From: Microbulbifer hainanensis
GTDB lineage: Bacteria > Pseudomonadota > Gammaproteobacteria > Pseudomonadales > Cellvibrionaceae
Reading direction: 5' to 3'
Assembly: GCF_014904735.1 (NCBI RefSeq)
Contig: NZ_JACZCR010000029.1
Coordinates: 1 to 64,000 of the forward strand
DNA length: 64,000 bases
In this document: piece after piece, positions 37,651 through 46,632 of the stretch
How the letters are laid out: the number at the start of each line of letters is the position of its first letter
Position numbering within the stretch: the first letter of the stretch is position 1
Position numbers and translations under genes: made by a program
Notes under the pieces: model-generated
What the model saw: the letters and a program-made list of their open reading frames with translations, nothing else
Told to the model about the DNA's origin: nothing
The model's database searches: none

Positions 37651-38400
37651 ATGACGCTTTTCAACAAGTCACTGATGCTGGTCGGTGCATTGTTCGTCCT
37701 GGCCGGGCCGGTCGCCCACGCAGAAGTGGACGCCGCCATTGCCAAGAACATCAAGGCGAGCCTGAAAGCCGCAAACCCGAAGGTGAAGTATGGCGAGGTG
37801 CGCGAGAGCCCGATCGGCGGTGTGTACGAAGTGGATGTCGATGGCGGTGCCAATACGATGTTTGTCTCTGCTGACGGTAAGCACTTTATCTACGGCGACC
37901 TGTATCAAGTGGGCAATGGCAGAGTGGTCAACGTCTCTGAACAGCGCCGTACGACCCAGCGCGCCAAGATCATGGATGCACAGAATATCGACGATATGAT
38001 CGTGTTCTCCCCAAAGGGAGAAACCAAGGGCCATATCTATGTATTTACCGACGTGGATTGCGGATATTGCCGCAAGCTGCACAACGATGTGCCCGAGCTG
38101 AACCGCCGCGGAATCGAGGTGCGCTACCTGGCGTTCCCGCGTGCCGGTCTGAATTCCCTCAGCTATCGCAAGATCGCCACCGCCTGGTGCGCAGAGGATC
38201 GCAAGAAGACCCTGACCGCACTCAAGAACAATGAGAATGTGCCGCTGAACGTGTGTGCCAACAATCCGGTGGCGAAGGAGTACCGCCTGGGCGAAGACGT
38301 TATCGATGTGCGCGGCACTCCCACCATCATCCTGGAAGACGGCACCGTGGTGCCCGGCTATCTGCCGCCCGCCACCCTGGCCAAGGCCATGGGTATCTGA
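37651..38400 (+). CDS. dsbC: Thiol:disulfide interchange protein DsbC
   Basis: A 249-residue periplasmic disulfide isomerase. A signal peptide (to about VAHA) is followed by an N-terminal dimerisation domain (about 25-80). The C-terminal thioredoxin fold has the active site DVDCGYCRKLH. The cis-Pro region is VRGTPTIILEDG. AAGGAG lies ahead of the ATG at 37651; a longer frame back to 37309 is spurious. It depends on DsbD for reduction, which is not in this window. Confidence 0.95.
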   Translation: MTLFNKSLMLVGALFVLAGPVAHAEVDAAIAKNIKASLKAANPKVKYGEVRESPIGGVYEVDVDGGANTMFVSADGKHFIYGDLYQVGNGRVVNVSEQRRTTQRAKIMDAQNIDDMIVFSPKGETKGHIYVFTDVDCGYCRKLHNDVPELNRRGIEVRYLAFPRAGLNSLSYRKIATAWCAEDRKKTLTALKNNENVPLNVCANNPVAKEYRLGEDVIDVRGTPTIILEDGTVVPGYLPPATLAKAMGI

Positions 38401-38472
38401 GCCAAAGTCCCCGAGCTGCTGGCGGCCACACCGGTCAGTCGCCAGCCGCCCGGTCGGCGGCTCGCAATTTTA

Positions 38473-38502
38473 TTGACATTTTCCCCCTCGCCTCAGTAAG
38501 GT
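38473..38502 (+). promoter_or_regulatory. Candidate sigma-70 promoter for hom
   Basis: TTGACA (38473-38478) is a perfect -35 hexamer, and TAAGGT (38497-38502) lies 18 bp downstream as a poor -10. It falls in the 234-bp dsbC-hom spacer, which otherwise holds a T-rich stretch near 38505-38525 and no gene. Confidence 0.45.
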
Positions 38503-38634
38503 TGGCATCCTTTTTTTGTTTTCTATACCAATTATTGCGCCGTTAACCTGGCTCGATCCCGGCGCCGGGGCTCATCGCGTCCGCTTTGAGTCCGGAGTGG
38601 GGCGACTATCAGGGCACTTGCGCGGAGGGAAGTT

Positions 38635-39999
38635 GTGAGCGCACCTGTCGAAGAAACCACCGTACTGGAAACCTGCCAGCAGACCGAAAGCCCGCGACGT
38701 GCCGTGCGTATCGGTATTTGCGGCCTGGGCACCGTGGGCAGTGGTACCGTCAATGTTATGGCGCGCAACTTCGACGAGATCGCCGCCCGCTGCGGCCGGC
38801 CGGTGGAAATCGTGCAGATCGGCGCGCGTCGGGATAATCCCGCCTGTGATACCAGCGAGGTGGATGTAACCCGCGAAATTTTCGATGTGGCCAACAATCC
38901 CGACGTGGACATCCTGGTGGAGCTGATTGGTGGTACCACCGTGGCGCGCGAACTGGTGCTGACGGCCATCAACAATGGCAAGCACATCGTGACCGCCAAC
39001 AAGGCGCTGATCGCCGAACATGGCAATGAACTGTTCGCCGCGGCCGCAGAAAATGGCGTGACCATCGCCTATGAGGCGGCGGTCGCCGGCGGTATCCCGA
39101 TCATCAAGTCCCTGCGCGAGGGGCTGGTGGGCAACCGCATCCAGTGGCTGGCGGGCATCATCAACGGCACCGGCAACTATATCCTCACGGAAATGCGCGA
39201 AAAGGGGCGGAGTTTTGCCGAAGCCCTGAGTCAGGCGCAGGCCCTCGGCTACGCCGAGGCGGACCCGACCTTCGATGTCGAGGGTATCGACGCGGCCCAC
39301 AAACTGGTGATCATGGCATCGCTGGCTTTCGCCATTCCGCTGGCATTCGACAAGGTTTACACCGAGGGGATCAGCGGCGTCACCAGCGAGGACATCCGCT
39401 ACGCGGACGAGCTGGGTTACCGGATCAAACACCTGGGTATCGCCCGGCGCACCGAGCACGGTGTCGAGCTGCGGGTACACCCGACACTGATTCCGCAGCG
39501 GCGCCTGATTGCCAATGTGAATGGCGTGATGAACGCGGTACTGGTCAACGGCGACGCCGTGGGGCCCACGCTCTATTACGGTGCCGGCGCCGGTGCCGAG
39601 GCCACCGCCTCTGCGGTCATCGCCGATATCGTCGACGTGGCCCGCACCCTCGAAGCGGCGCCGGACCAGCGAGTCCCCGTTTCCGGTGTCGCCGAAGGTA
39701 GCCAGAATGGCACTGCGATACTGCCGATGGACGAAGTGGTGACCAGCTACTACCTGCGCATCTCCGCCCACGACAAGCCGGGGGTCATGTCCCAGGTCGC
39801 CAGAATCTGCAGTGACCAGGGCATCAGTATCGAGGCCCTGATCCAGCACGAACCCGCCGAGGGCGAAGCGCTGGTGCCGGTGGTGATTCTTACCAGCCGC
39901 GCGAAGGAAGCGCGCCTGCGCGAAGCGGTGGCACAGATTGAGGCGCTGGATACCGTTGAGGGTTCCGTTGTGCGTATCCGCGTGGAGCCTTTGGGTTAA
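38635..39999 (+). CDS. hom: Homoserine dehydrogenase
   Basis: A 454-residue monofunctional enzyme reducing aspartate semialdehyde to homoserine. The Rossmann motif is IGICGLGTVGSGTVNVM. The catalytic region is YEAAVAGGIPIIKSLREGL followed by GIINGTGNYILTEM. The C-terminal ACT domain (about 370-454) has YYLRISAHDKPGVMSQVAR and implies threonine feedback. The start is GTG at 38635 with GCGGAGG upstream, giving about 20 extra N-terminal residues compared with typical forms. thrC follows. Confidence 0.95.
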   Translation: MSAPVEETTVLETCQQTESPRRAVRIGICGLGTVGSGTVNVMARNFDEIAARCGRPVEIVQIGARRDNPACDTSEVDVTREIFDVANNPDVDILVELIGGTTVARELVLTAINNGKHIVTANKALIAEHGNELFAAAAENGVTIAYEAAVAGGIPIIKSLREGLVGNRIQWLAGIINGTGNYILTEMREKGRSFAEALSQAQALGYAEADPTFDVEGIDAAHKLVIMASLAFAIPLAFDKVYTEGISGVTSEDIRYADELGYRIKHLGIARRTEHGVELRVHPTLIPQRRLIANVNGVMNAVLVNGDAVGPTLYYGAGAGAEATASAVIADIVDVARTLEAAPDQRVPVSGVAEGSQNGTAILPMDEVVTSYYLRISAHDKPGVMSQVARICSDQGISIEALIQHEPAEGEALVPVVILTSRAKEARLREAVAQIEALDTVEGSVVRIRVEPLG

Positions 40000-40179
40000 C
40001 CCAGGGCCTGGCTCCGGGCGCGACCGGCCGCTCAGAACCGGCCCCGCCGCCGGTGGCCAGCCGGCAAACAGCCTCGTCGGCAATCGTTCGCCGAATGGCC
40101 TCCGGCGCCAGTGCCTCGCACAGTGCCAGCTGCCACGCTATAGAAATGATTTTTTAATTTCAGTAATCGAAAAAACACC

Positions 40180-41589
40180 GTGAAATTTATCAGCACCCGC
40201 GGCAGCGCGCCGTCACTCTCCTTCGCCGATACCGTACTGACCGGCCTCGCCAGCGATGGCGGTCTCTATGTTCCGGAATCCCTGCCGAAATTTTCCCGGG
40301 AGGAGATTGCGGACATGGCCGGGCTCGATTACCGCGAGCTGGCCTTCCGGATTATCCAGCCCTTTGTCGGAGACGACCTGAGTGACGAAGAGCTGCGTGG
40401 AATCATCGAGCGCGCCTACGGCAATTTCCGCCACAGCGCCGTGGCGCCGCTGGTGCAGACAGATACCAGCGAGTGGATTCTGGAACTGTTCCAGGGCCCG
40501 ACGCTGGCGTTTAAGGATTTTGCCCTGCAGTTTCTCGGCCAGCTGTTCGACCACCTGCTGAAAAAGCGCGGGGAGCGCGTGGTAGTGATGGGCGCGACCT
40601 CCGGTGATACCGGCTCTGCCGCCATCGAGGGCTGTCGTCACTGCGAGAATATCGATATTTTCATCCTGCACCCGCACAACCGGGTATCGGAAGTGCAGCG
40701 CCGGCAGATGACCACGGTACTGTCGGATAACGTGTTCAATATTGCGCTGGAGGGTAATTTCGACGATTGCCAGAATATGGTGAAAGCGAGCTTCGCCGAT
40801 CAGTCGTTCCTGCCGGATGGCCGCCGGCTGGTGGCAGTCAACTCGATCAACTGGGCGCGCATCATGGCGCAGATCGTCTACTACTTCTACGCGGCACTCA
40901 ACCTGGGTGCGCCGTCAAGAACTGTGAATTTCTCCGTCCCTACGGGTAATTTCGGCGATATTTTTGCCGGCTATCTCGCGCGGAAAATGGGTCTGCCGAT
41001 CGATCAGCTGGTGATCGGCACCAATGCCAATGATATTCTGCACCGCTGTATCAGCGGCAACGATCACTCGCCGCAACCGCTGGTACACAGCCTGTCGCCG
41101 AGTATGGATATCATGGTGTCCAGCAACTTCGAGCGACTGTTGTTCGACCTCTACGAGCGCGATGGCAGTGCGGTGGCGGAGCTGCTGGCCGATCGCAGTG
41201 CGCCCATGCACCTGACAGAGCGTGCACTGGCGGGGGCCCGGGAGGTGTTTTCCTCATACCGGGTAGACGACCTGCGCACAGTCGAGGTGATCCGCGAAGT
41301 CTTTGAAACCACCGGCTACGTGCTGGATCCCCACACCGCCATCGGCGTGGAAGCCGCGCGCAATACTCGGCGTTCCGGGCGACAACCCATGGTTTGCCTG
41401 TCCACGGCCCATCCGGCAAAATTCCCCGATGCGGTGGCGCGCGCGCTGCCGACGGAACAGGTGCCCCTGCCGGCCCATATGCAGGACCTGTTCGAGCGCG
41501 AGGAGCGCATGAAGGTACTGCCCAATGACCTGGCGAAGGTTCACGATTTTATTGCGACGGCGCTGGGTACCGAGACATCAAATAGCTGA
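40180..41589 (+). CDS. thrC: Threonine synthase
   Basis: A 469-residue PLP enzyme converting O-phosphohomoserine to threonine. It starts MKFISTRGSAPSLSFADTVL. The PLP-binding Lys lies in GPTLAFKDFALQFLGQL and the phosphate-binding loop is MGATSGDTGSAAIEG. The start is GTG at 40180 with no clear ribosome-binding site. The 180-bp gap after hom is GC-rich and gene-free. Homoserine kinase (thrB) is not between hom and thrC and must be elsewhere. Confidence 0.95.
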   Translation: MKFISTRGSAPSLSFADTVLTGLASDGGLYVPESLPKFSREEIADMAGLDYRELAFRIIQPFVGDDLSDEELRGIIERAYGNFRHSAVAPLVQTDTSEWILELFQGPTLAFKDFALQFLGQLFDHLLKKRGERVVVMGATSGDTGSAAIEGCRHCENIDIFILHPHNRVSEVQRRQMTTVLSDNVFNIALEGNFDDCQNMVKASFADQSFLPDGRRLVAVNSINWARIMAQIVYYFYAALNLGAPSRTVNFSVPTGNFGDIFAGYLARKMGLPIDQLVIGTNANDILHRCISGNDHSPQPLVHSLSPSMDIMVSSNFERLLFDLYERDGSAVAELLADRSAPMHLTERALAGAREVFSSYRVDDLRTVEVIREVFETTGYVLDPHTAIGVEAARNTRRSGRQPMVCLSTAHPAKFPDAVARALPTEQVPLPAHMQDLFEREERMKVLPNDLAKVHDFIATALGTETSNS

Positions 41590-41595
41590 GCAAAA

Positions 41596-43323
41596 ATGAC
41601 TACACGAATTCAGCGGCGGCCAGTGGACTACTCCACTGGCCGTTTTGCTTCTGATACACCGAAAATACTGCAGCGCGTCCTGTTGGGGCGGGGAGTGACC
41701 AGCGAGGCGCAGCTCGATCACCAGCTCAACAGGTTGCACGCCCCCCAGGCCATGCGCGGTCTCGAAACGGCGGTTGAGCTGCTGGTAGAGGCGGTGCGGG
41801 CGCAGCGCAAGATACTGATCGTCGGCGACTTCGATGCCGACGGCGCGACCAGCAGTACCCTCGCGGTGCTGGCGCTCGGCGCCATGGGCGCGCCGGGGGT
41901 AGAGTTCCTGGTGCCGAACCGGTTCGATTTCGGTTACGGCCTGACCCCGGAAATCGTCGAGGTCGCGCGGGATTACCGCCCCGACGTGCTGATTACGGTC
42001 GACAACGGCATCAGCAGTATCGACGGTGTGGCCGCAGCCAAGGCGGCCGGTATGACAGTGATCGTCACGGACCACCATTTGCCCGGAAACCAGTTGCCCG
42101 CGGCGGATGCGATCGTCAACCCCAACCAGCCGGATTGCGAGTTCCCGAGCAAGAACCTCGCCGGCGTCGGGGTCATTTTCTACCTGCTGAGCCGCCTGCG
42201 CACCGCGCTGGAAGCCAGCGGTTGGTTCGCCGAGAGCGGTATTGCGGCGCCGAATATGGCGGAGTATCTGGACCTGGTGGCCCTCGGTACCGTGGCCGAT
42301 CTGGTGCCGCTGGATCACAACAACCGTATCCTGGTGCACCAGGGCATAGCCCGTATCCGCGCGGGTCGCTGTCGGCCCGGTATCGCCGCGCTGCTCGAGG
42401 TGGCGGGGCGGGACCAGCGCAAGCTGTCGACAACCGATATCGGGTTTATTCTCGGCCCGCGCATCAATGCCGCCGGACGGCTGGACGACATCGGCACCGG
42501 CATCCGCTGCCTGCTGACGATGGATCCGACGGAGGCCCGCGAACTGGCAGCGGAACTGGACGGCCTGAACCGCGATCGCAAGGCGATCGAGCAGGGCATG
42601 CAGCGCGAGGCCATGGAGGCACTGGAAAAGTTGCAACTGGAAGGGGAAATACCCTGGAGCCTGTGCCTCTACGACGAGGGCTGGCACCAGGGTGTCGTGG
42701 GGATTCTCGCCAGCCGTATCAAGGAGAAATTTCACCGCCCGGTGATTGCGTTTGCGGACGGGGACAACGGCCTGATCAAAGGCTCGGCGCGCTCGATTCC
42801 GGGTTTGCACATCCGCGATGCGCTGAGCGACGTGGCTGCGGCTCACCCGGATCTGATCAGCAAATATGGCGGGCACGCAATGGCGGCCGGACTCAGCCTG
42901 TCGGCCGAGAACTTCGCCGCATTTACTGATGCCTTCGAAACGGCAGTGCGCAACCGGCTGAAAGAATCCCAGTTACAGGCCGTGATCGATTCCGATGGCG
43001 AACTGGAAGTATCCGAATTCACGATGCAGACGGCGTCGATGCTGCGCGCCTGCGCGCCCTGGGGGCAGGCTTTCCCAGAGCCACAGTTCGACGGCGAATT
43101 CCTGCTTTTGCAACAGCGCATCGTCGGCGAGCGCCACCTGAAAATGGTCGTGGCCCCGCCGGGCAATCCGCAACTGGCGCTGGATGCGATCGCTTTCAAC
43201 GTGGACACGGATCAATGGCCACAAGCGGCGCAGCGGGTGCGGCTGGCGTACAAGCTGGATATCAACGAATTCCGTGGCCGCGAATCGCTGCAGCTGCTGG
43301 TCAATTACCTGGAGCCCGCCTGA
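41596..43323 (+). CDS. recJ: Single-stranded-DNA-specific exonuclease RecJ
   Basis: A 575-residue 5'-3' exonuclease of the DHH superfamily acting in RecF-pathway recombination and mismatch repair. Motifs are IVGDFDADGATSSTLAVLAL (parts), LITVDNGISS, VTDHHLPGN (the DHH), LDLVALGTVADLVPL and KYGGHAMAAGLSLSAENF. The C-terminal OB-type domain is complete. It starts 6 bp after thrC. prfB, its usual neighbour, lies 3.3 kb downstream beyond an accessory block. Confidence 0.96.
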   Translation: MTTRIQRRPVDYSTGRFASDTPKILQRVLLGRGVTSEAQLDHQLNRLHAPQAMRGLETAVELLVEAVRAQRKILIVGDFDADGATSSTLAVLALGAMGAPGVEFLVPNRFDFGYGLTPEIVEVARDYRPDVLITVDNGISSIDGVAAAKAAGMTVIVTDHHLPGNQLPAADAIVNPNQPDCEFPSKNLAGVGVIFYLLSRLRTALEASGWFAESGIAAPNMAEYLDLVALGTVADLVPLDHNNRILVHQGIARIRAGRCRPGIAALLEVAGRDQRKLSTTDIGFILGPRINAAGRLDDIGTGIRCLLTMDPTEARELAAELDGLNRDRKAIEQGMQREAMEALEKLQLEGEIPWSLCLYDEGWHQGVVGILASRIKEKFHRPVIAFADGDNGLIKGSARSIPGLHIRDALSDVAAAHPDLISKYGGHAMAAGLSLSAENFAAFTDAFETAVRNRLKESQLQAVIDSDGELEVSEFTMQTASMLRACAPWGQAFPEPQFDGEFLLLQQRIVGERHLKMVVAPPGNPQLALDAIAFNVDTDQWPQAAQRVRLAYKLDINEFRGRESLQLLVNYLEPA

Positions 43324-43364
43324 TTGGCGCCGCTCAAATCATCTCGTCTTAGGAAGTAAAGAAA

Positions 43365-44291
43365 GTGAAACGTAAACAGGTACAGGCGGAAATACTGCTG
43401 TTGCTTGCGGCTCTGTTCTGGGGCCTGGCCTTCGTGCCACAGAAAGTCGCCATGGAGCATATCGAACCGCTGGCTTTCAACGCCTGGCGGTTTTTTCTCG
43501 GCGGCCTGCTGCTGATTCCCATCGTGTCCTGGCTGTCGCGGCGGGCGCCGGATCTCAGCCACGAGATGCAGCCGGGGGAAGAGGGCGGTCACCGGGTGGC
43601 GCACAGCTGGCGCGCCTGCCTGCCGGGCGGCGCAATACTGGGGTTCTGGCTGTTTCTCGGTGCCGCGCTGCAGCAGGCCAGCCTGCTGTACACCACCGCC
43701 GGTCGCGCCGGCTTTATTACCGGTTTTTACCTGCTGCTGGTGCCGGTCATCGGCCTGTCTCTCGGCCACAAAACCAACCGCTGGACCTGGGCTGGAATCG
43801 GTCTGGCGCTGCTGGGGCTTTACTGGCTGGCGGACTTTAGCGAGGAGTCCCAGCTGGTCGGCGACCTGATGGTATTCGCCAGCGCCTTCGTTTTCGCGGT
43901 ACAGGTGCTGTCTGCAGATTATCTGGTGCGCCGCTATGACGCCCTGCGCCTGGCCTGTGTGCAGTTTCTGGTGTGCGGCTTGCTGTCGGCAGTGGCATCC
44001 CTGATCGTCGAACAGCCGAGCCTGCAATCGGCGCTCGACGCCGCCTGGCCGATTGCCTACATGATGATCTTTTCCACCGCGATTGCGTTTACTTTCCAGT
44101 TGCTGGCCCAGCGCCACGCGGCGCCATCTCACGCCACGGTGATCATGAGTCTGGAGTCGGTATTCGCGTTGCTGGCCGGCTGGCTGCTACTGCATGAAGT
44201 CCTGAGCGGTCGCGAACTGCTGGGGTGCGGACTGATGCTGGCGGGCATGCTGGTGAGTCATTACGGCAATCACACCGGGACCCATCACTGA
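43365..44291 (+). CDS. DMT-superfamily (EamA) transporter
   Basis: A 308-residue polytopic protein with two EamA repeats and about ten transmembrane segments, for example ILLLLAALFWGLAFVPQKVA at the start and TAIAFTFQLLAQRHAAPSHA in the second repeat. An insertion of about 30 hydrophilic residues (SRRAPDLSHEMQPGEEGGHR) lies between the second and third segments. Family members export amino acids or other metabolites; the substrate here is unknown. The start is GTG at 43365 with AGGAAG upstream. The LysE-type exporter begins one base after its stop, so they form a pair. Confidence 0.88.
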   Translation: MKRKQVQAEILLLLAALFWGLAFVPQKVAMEHIEPLAFNAWRFFLGGLLLIPIVSWLSRRAPDLSHEMQPGEEGGHRVAHSWRACLPGGAILGFWLFLGAALQQASLLYTTAGRAGFITGFYLLLVPVIGLSLGHKTNRWTWAGIGLALLGLYWLADFSEESQLVGDLMVFASAFVFAVQVLSADYLVRRYDALRLACVQFLVCGLLSAVASLIVEQPSLQSALDAAWPIAYMMIFSTAIAFTFQLLAQRHAAPSHATVIMSLESVFALLAGWLLLHEVLSGRELLGCGLMLAGMLVSHYGNHTGTHH

Positions 44292-44292
44292 T

Positions 44293-44931
44293 ATGGACGC
44301 AATCGACCTGACCCGTATGGCACTATTCGTGCCGACCTTCTTTTTTGTTTCCGTGACGCCGGGGATGTGCATGACACTGGCGCTGACCATGGGCATGACG
44401 CTCGGGGTGCGCCGGACCATGTGGATGATGGCCGGCGAACTGGTGGGAGTAGCGCTCGTAGCGGTAGCCGCGGTCGTGGGTGTGGCAGCGCTGATGCTGC
44501 AGTATCCGACCGCCTTCCTGGTATTCAAATGGCTGGGTGGTGCCTACCTCGCCTGGCTGGGTATTCAGATGTGGCGCTCCCGCGGCCGCATGGTGATGGT
44601 GGCGCCGCAGGAGCGCGATGGCGCGGCGCCAGTGCCCACGCGGCGGTCATTGGCGCTGCAGGGCTTTGTCACCGCCGCGGCCAATCCCAAGGGCTGGGCC
44701 TTCTGCATCGCGCTACTGCCGCCATTTATCAACGACAGTGCCCCGCTGGTTCCGCAGCTCTCGGTCATGCTTGCTATCATTTTGCTGTTGGAAACGTTGT
44801 GCATGCTGATCTATGCCAGCGGTGGCCGCACGCTGAGCGGTCTGCTGCAGCGCGGCGAAAATGTGCGCCTGGTTAACCGTATTGCCGGTACTTTAATGCT
44901 GGTGGTAGGCGGCTGGCTGGCGCTGGGCTGA
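44293..44931 (+). CDS. LysE/RhtB-family amino-acid exporter
   Basis: A 212-residue protein with about six transmembrane segments. The family pattern is visible: FVSVTPGMCMTLALTMGMTLG near the start (parts), then LGGAYLAWLGIQMW and FVTAAANPKGWAFCIALLPPF. The substrate is not predictable from sequence. It is encoded immediately after the DMT transporter, so both may be co-expressed. Confidence 0.9.
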   Translation: MDAIDLTRMALFVPTFFFVSVTPGMCMTLALTMGMTLGVRRTMWMMAGELVGVALVAVAAVVGVAALMLQYPTAFLVFKWLGGAYLAWLGIQMWRSRGRMVMVAPQERDGAAPVPTRRSLALQGFVTAAANPKGWAFCIALLPPFINDSAPLVPQLSVMLAIILLLETLCMLIYASGGRTLSGLLQRGENVRLVNRIAGTLMLVVGGWLALG

Positions 44932-44977
44932 GCACTGCGACCCGCAATGGAGCAGTTTTAAGGAAGAAGAGCAAAGC

Positions 44978-45478
44978 ATGAAAATACGGATTTTGTGCGT
45001 GTTGGCGGCAGTTGTCATGCTGGCGGCCTGCGGCCAGCGGGCCGATCACGATGCTGGAGTTGAAGCCGAGTCGAGCGCGGAGCAGCAACCTGCCGAGACG
45101 AAGACGCCGCCGGCAAAAGCCGAAGAGCCTGCAGAAGCCGGGGAGCCGGCAGAAGAGGCTGAGGTGTTGATCTGGGTATTTCGGCAGCGCCAAAACAGAC
45201 AGTGCTATGGCGGTGGTATGTCACTCGACGAGAGTCGTGCCAAGCTGAGTGATAGCGGTGTTGCGGTGCATGAATCGCACTGCGGTTTGCGCACCGACAA
45301 CGTCTACACTGCCGGCTGTGGCAAGCCAACCGGGGATATCCTGCTGCACTTGATCAGGGGGAATGCGCTGGATGCTGCCCTGAATGCCGGATACGGCCCC
45401 GCGGAGCAGATCAAATACCAAATAGTGGAATGTCCGGACGATAGCGCTGAATCCCCGGCTCCCGCTACATCGTCTTGA
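44978..45478 (+). CDS. Cysteine-rich lipoprotein, copy 1 of a paralogous pair
   Basis: A 166-residue predicted lipoprotein. The signal peptide ends in the lipobox MLAACGQ. A Glu/Ala/Pro-rich linker follows to about residue 63. A C-terminal domain of about 90 residues starts LIWVFRQRQNRQC. That domain has four cysteines (contexts RQC, HCG, GCG, ECP), likely two disulfides. It shares the domain closely with the next gene, including ILLHLI and LDAAL. The family is not recognised. It could be an envelope lipoprotein with a small disulfide-stabilised domain. Confidence 0.75.
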   Translation: MKIRILCVLAAVVMLAACGQRADHDAGVEAESSAEQQPAETKTPPAKAEEPAEAGEPAEEAEVLIWVFRQRQNRQCYGGGMSLDESRAKLSDSGVAVHESHCGLRTDNVYTAGCGKPTGDILLHLIRGNALDAALNAGYGPAEQIKYQIVECPDDSAESPAPATSS

Positions 45479-45643
45479 GGCGTAGAGCGGCCGGGGGATC
45501 CCGTTCCCGGTGGTCCGGCGTGGATGCTGGGGCGCTGCGGATATGGCAGGCTAGAGGATTGCTGGCGCTAATGCGCTCGGGAAACCGGTTGGCTCTAGGT
45601 CCGCGCGAGGGCTTAATTAATAGGCTTTATGGAGGAAGTGCAA

Positions 45644-46060
45644 TTGAGCAGGATCACTCTTTTACTACTGACCCTGGTTTTCGCGGTAGCGTTGGGGGCC
45701 TGTGGTCAACGAGCCGAAAAAAAGGCGGAGCAAGTCCCCGAGGTTACCGAAGAGCCGGCGCAAGAACCGGAAATGCAGGCAGAAGAACTGATCTGGGTCT
45801 ATGAAGCCCGCGGCGACAAGCAGTGCGAGCAGGGCGGTACGACACTGGAAGAAAGCAGTGCCAAGCTCACCGATAGCGGCGTCGAGGTCCAGGAATCCCG
45901 CTGCGGTGTACGCACCGACCGCATGTACCCGAGTGTCTGCGGTGGTGAGACCGGCAACATTCTCCTTCACCTGATCAGCCAGGATAAGCTCGATGCCGCC
46001 CTGGAGATGGGCTTTGACCCCGCGGATCAGGTCGAGTACCAGAACCAGCCCTGCCCCTGA
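45644..46060 (+). CDS. Cysteine-rich lipoprotein, copy 2 of a paralogous pair
   Basis: A 138-residue predicted lipoprotein. The TTG at 45644 is chosen because GGAGG (45631-45635) lies 8 bp upstream and the product then starts with a clean lipoprotein signal (MSRITLLLLTLVFAVALGAC). A shorter acidic linker leads to a domain of about 90 residues starting LIWVYEARGDKQC, with the same four cysteines and AKLTDSGVEVQES, ILLHLI and LDAAL blocks as copy 1. By eye the domains are at least half identical. This is a local duplication with divergent linkers. Function is unknown. Confidence 0.75.
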   Translation: MSRITLLLLTLVFAVALGACGQRAEKKAEQVPEVTEEPAQEPEMQAEELIWVYEARGDKQCEQGGTTLEESSAKLTDSGVEVQESRCGVRTDRMYPSVCGGETGNILLHLISQDKLDAALEMGFDPADQVEYQNQPCP

Positions 46061-46072
46061 ACGGGCCCCCGT

Positions 46073-46103
46073 TTGACCTTCCCCCTGTGGTAACCTTTAC
46101 TCT
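46073..46103 (+). promoter_or_regulatory. MerR-type promoter with 19-bp spacer upstream of the cueR-like gene
   Basis: TTGACC (46073-46078) and TACTCT (46098-46103) are separated by 19 bp, the overlong spacer typical of MerR-family promoters. The spacer starts with TTCCCC, so the left half reads ACCTTCCCC, as in the E. coli CueR site at copA. The right half (GGTAACCT) matches less well. Confidence 0.6.
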
Positions 46104-46140
46104 CGGTCACCCTGACGGACGCTAGTGAGTGGGAGGTTCA

Positions 46141-46536
46141 ATGAATATTTCCGAGGCGGCGCAACATTCGGGGCTCAGCGCCAAGGCCCTGCGCTATTAC
46201 GAGTCCATCGACCTGCTGTCACCGGGCCGCGCGCAAAACGGTTACCGGGATTACAGCGATGCGGACCTGGAGATACTGCGCTTCATCCAGCGGGCCCGCG
46301 CCACCGGCTTTAGCGTCGACGAGGTGCGTGAGTTGCTGTCCCTGTACCGGGATCCTGCCCGTCACAGCCGCGATGCCAAGGCCCTGGTAGAGGACAAGCT
46401 GGGGCATATCGAGACGCAGCTGCGCAGCCTGCGGGAGATGCAACAGACGCTGCGCGGCCTGGCTGAGCGCTGTGCCGGGGACGAATCGCCCCAGTGCGCC
46501 ATCCTCGAAGGCCTCTCCCATCACGCTGCAAAGTGA
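46141..46536 (+). CDS. cueR: CueR-like Cu(I)-responsive MerR-family regulator
   Basis: A 131-residue regulator. It has the MerR winged helix (MNISEAAQHSGLSAKALRYY, then RDYSDADLEILRFIQRAR) and a dimerisation coil. The metal loop has Cys111 and Cys119 (C-x7-C), with Ser at position 76, matching the Cu(I)/Ag(I)-selective CueR pattern. GGGAGG directly precedes the ATG at 46141. No copA or cueO is adjacent, so its targets lie outside the window. Its own upstream promoter looks MerR-type, suggesting autoregulation. Confidence 0.85.
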   Translation: MNISEAAQHSGLSAKALRYYESIDLLSPGRAQNGYRDYSDADLEILRFIQRARATGFSVDEVRELLSLYRDPARHSRDAKALVEDKLGHIETQLRSLREMQQTLRGLAERCAGDESPQCAILEGLSHHAAK

Positions 46537-46632
46537 CCCTCTGGTTCCTTCCCCTGCCGGGCAACTGGCAAGAGGGCGCCGCGCTGCGGTAGAATGCGCG
46601 CCGCTTTAATTCAGTCCGGAAATCCGCGATCC

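Noticed and set aside
38572-40083. A 503-residue minus-strand open frame opposite hom
   Set aside because: It mirrors the whole of hom, whose motifs and ACT domain are intact; composition is that of a reverse-complement shadow.
40000-40179. A possible terminator or small gene between hom and thrC
   Set aside because: The GC-rich stretch contains short self-complementary words but no stem followed by a T-run and no supported frame.
41578-42876. A 432-residue minus-strand open frame opposite recJ
   Set aside because: It is a shadow of recJ with Gln/His/Arg-rich sequence and no domain.
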